In this document: positions 8,501 through 8,604 of the stretch, piece after piece
Layout: every line of letters begins with the position of its first letter
Position numbering within the stretch: the stretch's first letter is position 1
Assembly: GCA_023249835.1 (NCBI GenBank)
Contig: JAHFBY010000049.1
Location: forward strand, 1 to 8,604
From: Elusimicrobiota bacterium
Lineage (GTDB): Bacteria > Elusimicrobiota > Elusimicrobia > 2-02-FULL-39-32
Direction: 5' to 3'
DNA: 8,604 nucleotides
Made by a program: the position numbers and the translations under genes
The notes under the pieces: generated by a model
Database searches by the model: none
Told to the model about the DNA's origin: nothing
Seen by the model: the letters and a program-made list of their open reading frames with translations, nothing else

Positions 8501-8604
8501 TTGTGAAGAGATTAAAACCAGTGACAACTAAGGGGTTGGCAAGAGTTGATGTGGAAGCCAGTTGCACGCTTGCGCCGCGCGCGTTGTTGTAATTAATGGA
8601 ACGG
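2319..8604 (-). CDS. Giant FN3-repeat surface protein with FlgD-Ig/T9SS-like C-terminal domain, 5' end missing
   Basis: The frame is open to the right edge. A GTG at 8567 is not the start: codons upstream to 8603 continue an FN3 module (INYNNARGASV leads into QLASTSTLA, which recurs near residue 368). The signal peptide is therefore outside. Counting from 8567, about 17 FN3-type modules of 85-120 residues fill 1-1728. Modules 1, 2 and 4 are short and lack the core Trp. Modules 8-15 include a duplicated four-module block. Modules 11, 16 and 17 share a GxLGxxxxW insert. Residues 1729-1833 resemble an SbsA-type Ig domain (PTQDSVIVPINATMEIIFSE). Residues 1834-1995 are a pre-C-terminal domain with a DADQDGYLDD calcium-type loop at 1929-1938. 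Residues 1996-2082 are the FlgD-Ig/T9SS-like CTD. No enzyme motif, transmembrane anchor or LPxTG is present, and only one Cys (508). It is probably an adhesin or extracellular matrix/stalk protein carried to the surface through its CTD. Confidence 0.9.
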   Translation of the reverse strand, partial: RSINYNNARGASVQLASTSTLANPLVVTGFNLFTTSLTAILSTNGNPLQSKIILSTGSTGDFNVDSASIGFNSGNSIVLSILNLSTNTFYSLQAGLLTQDGSTKATTITLSTFTLSVAPALAGMTVYQTSVTVQLALNTNPLGTLLSITTGNFSLENSSTGLSTTLTINNLSPGANIALQARTVNQNSSPSEMITVAATATYINVPGANSFLYVYQTSAAISWSSNNNPLTPPTSYEMQVSTWNGFAGTVTSSLTFNLQASTAGLNPDTSYFFRVRSFGVGGDSSAFNSTISTVTYINQPVLNSFQIFTTSLTVTLNANANPTGTTLTLTTGSFNVSDSSSILVNGTNTAFILSGLPANTTFNLQARAQGNFNTSPALALASTSTLADLPGAFAAMNENTVAQSSITITWSPGSNPLTPATSYQVRLSTDSLFTVFTASDTYQLSATFITLSANTTYYLKASAHNRISGMSGFNSSIATATWAEPPTFTIFTASEVATSSITLNWNPQTNPSGTRYLIDCSAQSNFSSLTSSSTLALSLSTAGLALNTTYYFRGYALNHQLVRTAFATQTATATLTAPPISAVSTFSNVTNSAVTVQWNNNGNPDPTQYLAQISLASDFTSGIVSSSSTYLTSITTSGLIADTAYYFRVKSINQNGRQSAYISLGSRSTFDQIAPANISDLTAITGAEDGSIRLSWTSPGDNEMQSALAGGAQFRIRGSTNQITNFNNIEPVNFSLNLTTSATAGSGQGYNITGLNPGTTYYFAIVTRDSSNNESGWSVTGANSANNAPAKDLAPQTVPSVTFNGITESSITINWDAPAEPQYVNDLSQYKIYRATFSFSAVTDSSIILTTTIAHPATYYLDSGLTPRTSYFYRITAVDTGNQGNGLYSLAIEGSLSSIVNTLTPFSAPSSFNGTALSSKTIEWTWTDNSSAESGFQILSSTNGIISGNLSPNTTYWREPSLNANVQYARYVRAYSANTFSNNSAQSAIYTQAITPGLPTISQNGTAISLDFTINADLNPSYTKFALAISSDSFINTNYYIQYPGGSLGASESWQTAASWNTGLSIINLQSETTYYLKVKARNQDLIEVGFGSTVSTYTLTAELTPPNNISDLTALTGQIDGEIRLQWTSPGDDGTSLDLNQSYYSVFWSSSNITYFSSTHTANVTFSTTGVQPGTPVGYSVNGLNPGTTYFFAVITRDHSGNWSKWNNSGSINTLNNNWSQDLALNAPSLSIAGRGETSVNVQWSLPSAPSNIDDRSLYRVYRATYAFSAITDPSVTLTSSIVHPTTYYQDTGLSAFTTYFYRAVSLDLGDQGSGLYSLAIQSALSAQISTRTFFNAPNSLTATVVSSSTIMWNWLDNSNQETGFRIISTNSAQVSPTLDSNTTFWIETNLSPNVGYSRKVESIVGSGESGQSNVYTQATLAAQPILKPYNNVTNTTLTAEWDAANNPSYTTYIVNLAQNSSFAPVLLSVNISGNNKLTFTDLTNNTTYWTQVKARNQDSLDTNYTSLGATVTYASALPTPKLKNPTTGSIDALIETGNNTTDTQLSIAVSSNSFLSMSFVQQNGALGSVDAWQSKANWNNGSITIRDLNASITYEFKVRAKNSLGVITQFSDISTMTTLARAPFTPTFSSDINDSLGKHLHVLIPTDENSPATEYAIQNVDGLQWLQGNGTLGSGQIWKTALLWTANHATNAHGDLFSGSIYSYRLIARNADRTTSAFSNIASTQVPTFGDFIPPIVDSIYPTQDSVIVPINATMEIIFSETIESLSVSGKISMQAIRDNSGKSSILDVPGAVSVSTNSIRFKPNQPLLKGHKYTLSISSGIQDARGNASTTTIHWDFATMFDILKENEINEDSSLYKIAFKPAAFDVEYGIQVNDPTSNPLEIDKKTVNSALQSKQNDESLPTYLVKDAIVEINVYDLAGKRLTVPNGTVNLTFTYTDADQDGYLDDLPLVKEDDLSIYYLDEPSQSMVRLPLTTIDKDNNSAAVTLPHFSVFALMGALSTSLNNAHAYPVPFVPSQGHTQIIFTDLSAVATIKIISVTGDLIKTLEETDGDGQYAWDSRDSNGNLAASGVYLYYITSKTDTMKGKLLIVR
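3384..4040 (-). repeat. Two further GxLGxxxxW-type FN3 modules
   Basis: Residues 1510-1617 and 1618-1728 of the giant protein share with module 11 (991-1098) an extended strand. In the three modules it reads GSLGASESWQTAASW, GALGSVDAWQSKANW and GTLGSGQIWKTALLW. These look like copies of one module type added at the C-terminal end of the FN3 array, outside the four-module block. Confidence 0.65.
4041..6566 (-). repeat. Two copies of a four-module (about 430-residue) FN3 block
   Basis: Copy A is 6566-5271 (residues 668-1099) and copy B is 5270-4041 (1100-1509). The order of four distinct modules is kept: (i) NISDLTA(I/L)TG...RL.WTSPGD; (ii) YRAT.(F)...D...GLYSLAI; (iii) W.W.DNS...GF.I; (iv) VKARNQD. 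The offset is 430-432 residues through module iii and 415 in module iv. In module ii, a 69-residue stretch (818-886) matches its partner at 40 positions by hand count. This is an old internal duplication of about 1.29 kb. Confidence 0.8.

Overview
The window reads as a piece of a Gram-negative (diderm) bacterial chromosome. All four supported genes lie on the minus strand and all concern the cell surface or periplasm. The style of the giant protein points to Elusimicrobiota or a related candidate phylum: long strings of Ser/Thr/Asn-rich fibronectin-III (FN3) modules with 'NP-x-GT' and 'L-x-x-NTTYYF' motifs, 'GxLGxxxxW' inserts, and an FlgD-Ig/type-IX-like C-terminal domain ending in GKL(L/I)(I/V)(V/I)R. 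This assignment comes from recognising the pattern, not from a search.

Layout in transcription order (high to low coordinates). (1) 8604-2319: the 3' part (about 2,094 codons) of a giant surface or secreted protein. Its true start lies beyond the right edge. It has about 17 FN3-type modules, an SbsA-like Ig domain, a pre-C-terminal domain with a DxDxDG calcium-type loop, and a terminal FlgD-Ig/T9SS-like C-terminal domain (CTD). (2) 2318-2142: a 177-base gap with nested inverted repeats, a 12-base tandem repeat and an isolated TATAAT, probably the control region for the genes that follow. (3) 2141-1740: a 133-residue protein that is little more than a signal peptide plus a single copy of the same CTD. 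(4) 1743-664: a PorV/PorQ-type (UPF0164) outer-membrane barrel with a TPR helix pair fused to its C-terminus. (5) 667-1: the first 222 residues of a secreted TPR protein, cut by the left edge. Genes 3-4 and 4-5 each overlap by an ATGA junction, so 3-4-5 is almost certainly one translationally coupled operon.

Inferred biology: in type IX secretion, PorV-family barrels handle cargo that carries an Ig-like CTD. Here such a barrel is coupled to a naked CTD protein and sits beside a giant adhesin-like protein with the same CTD (53 of 87 identical residues, no gaps, hand count). This suggests a dedicated surface-display module with TPR adaptors in the periplasm. The module is an inference; no sortase or translocon gene is visible. 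No RNA genes, CRISPR arrays or insertion sequences were seen.
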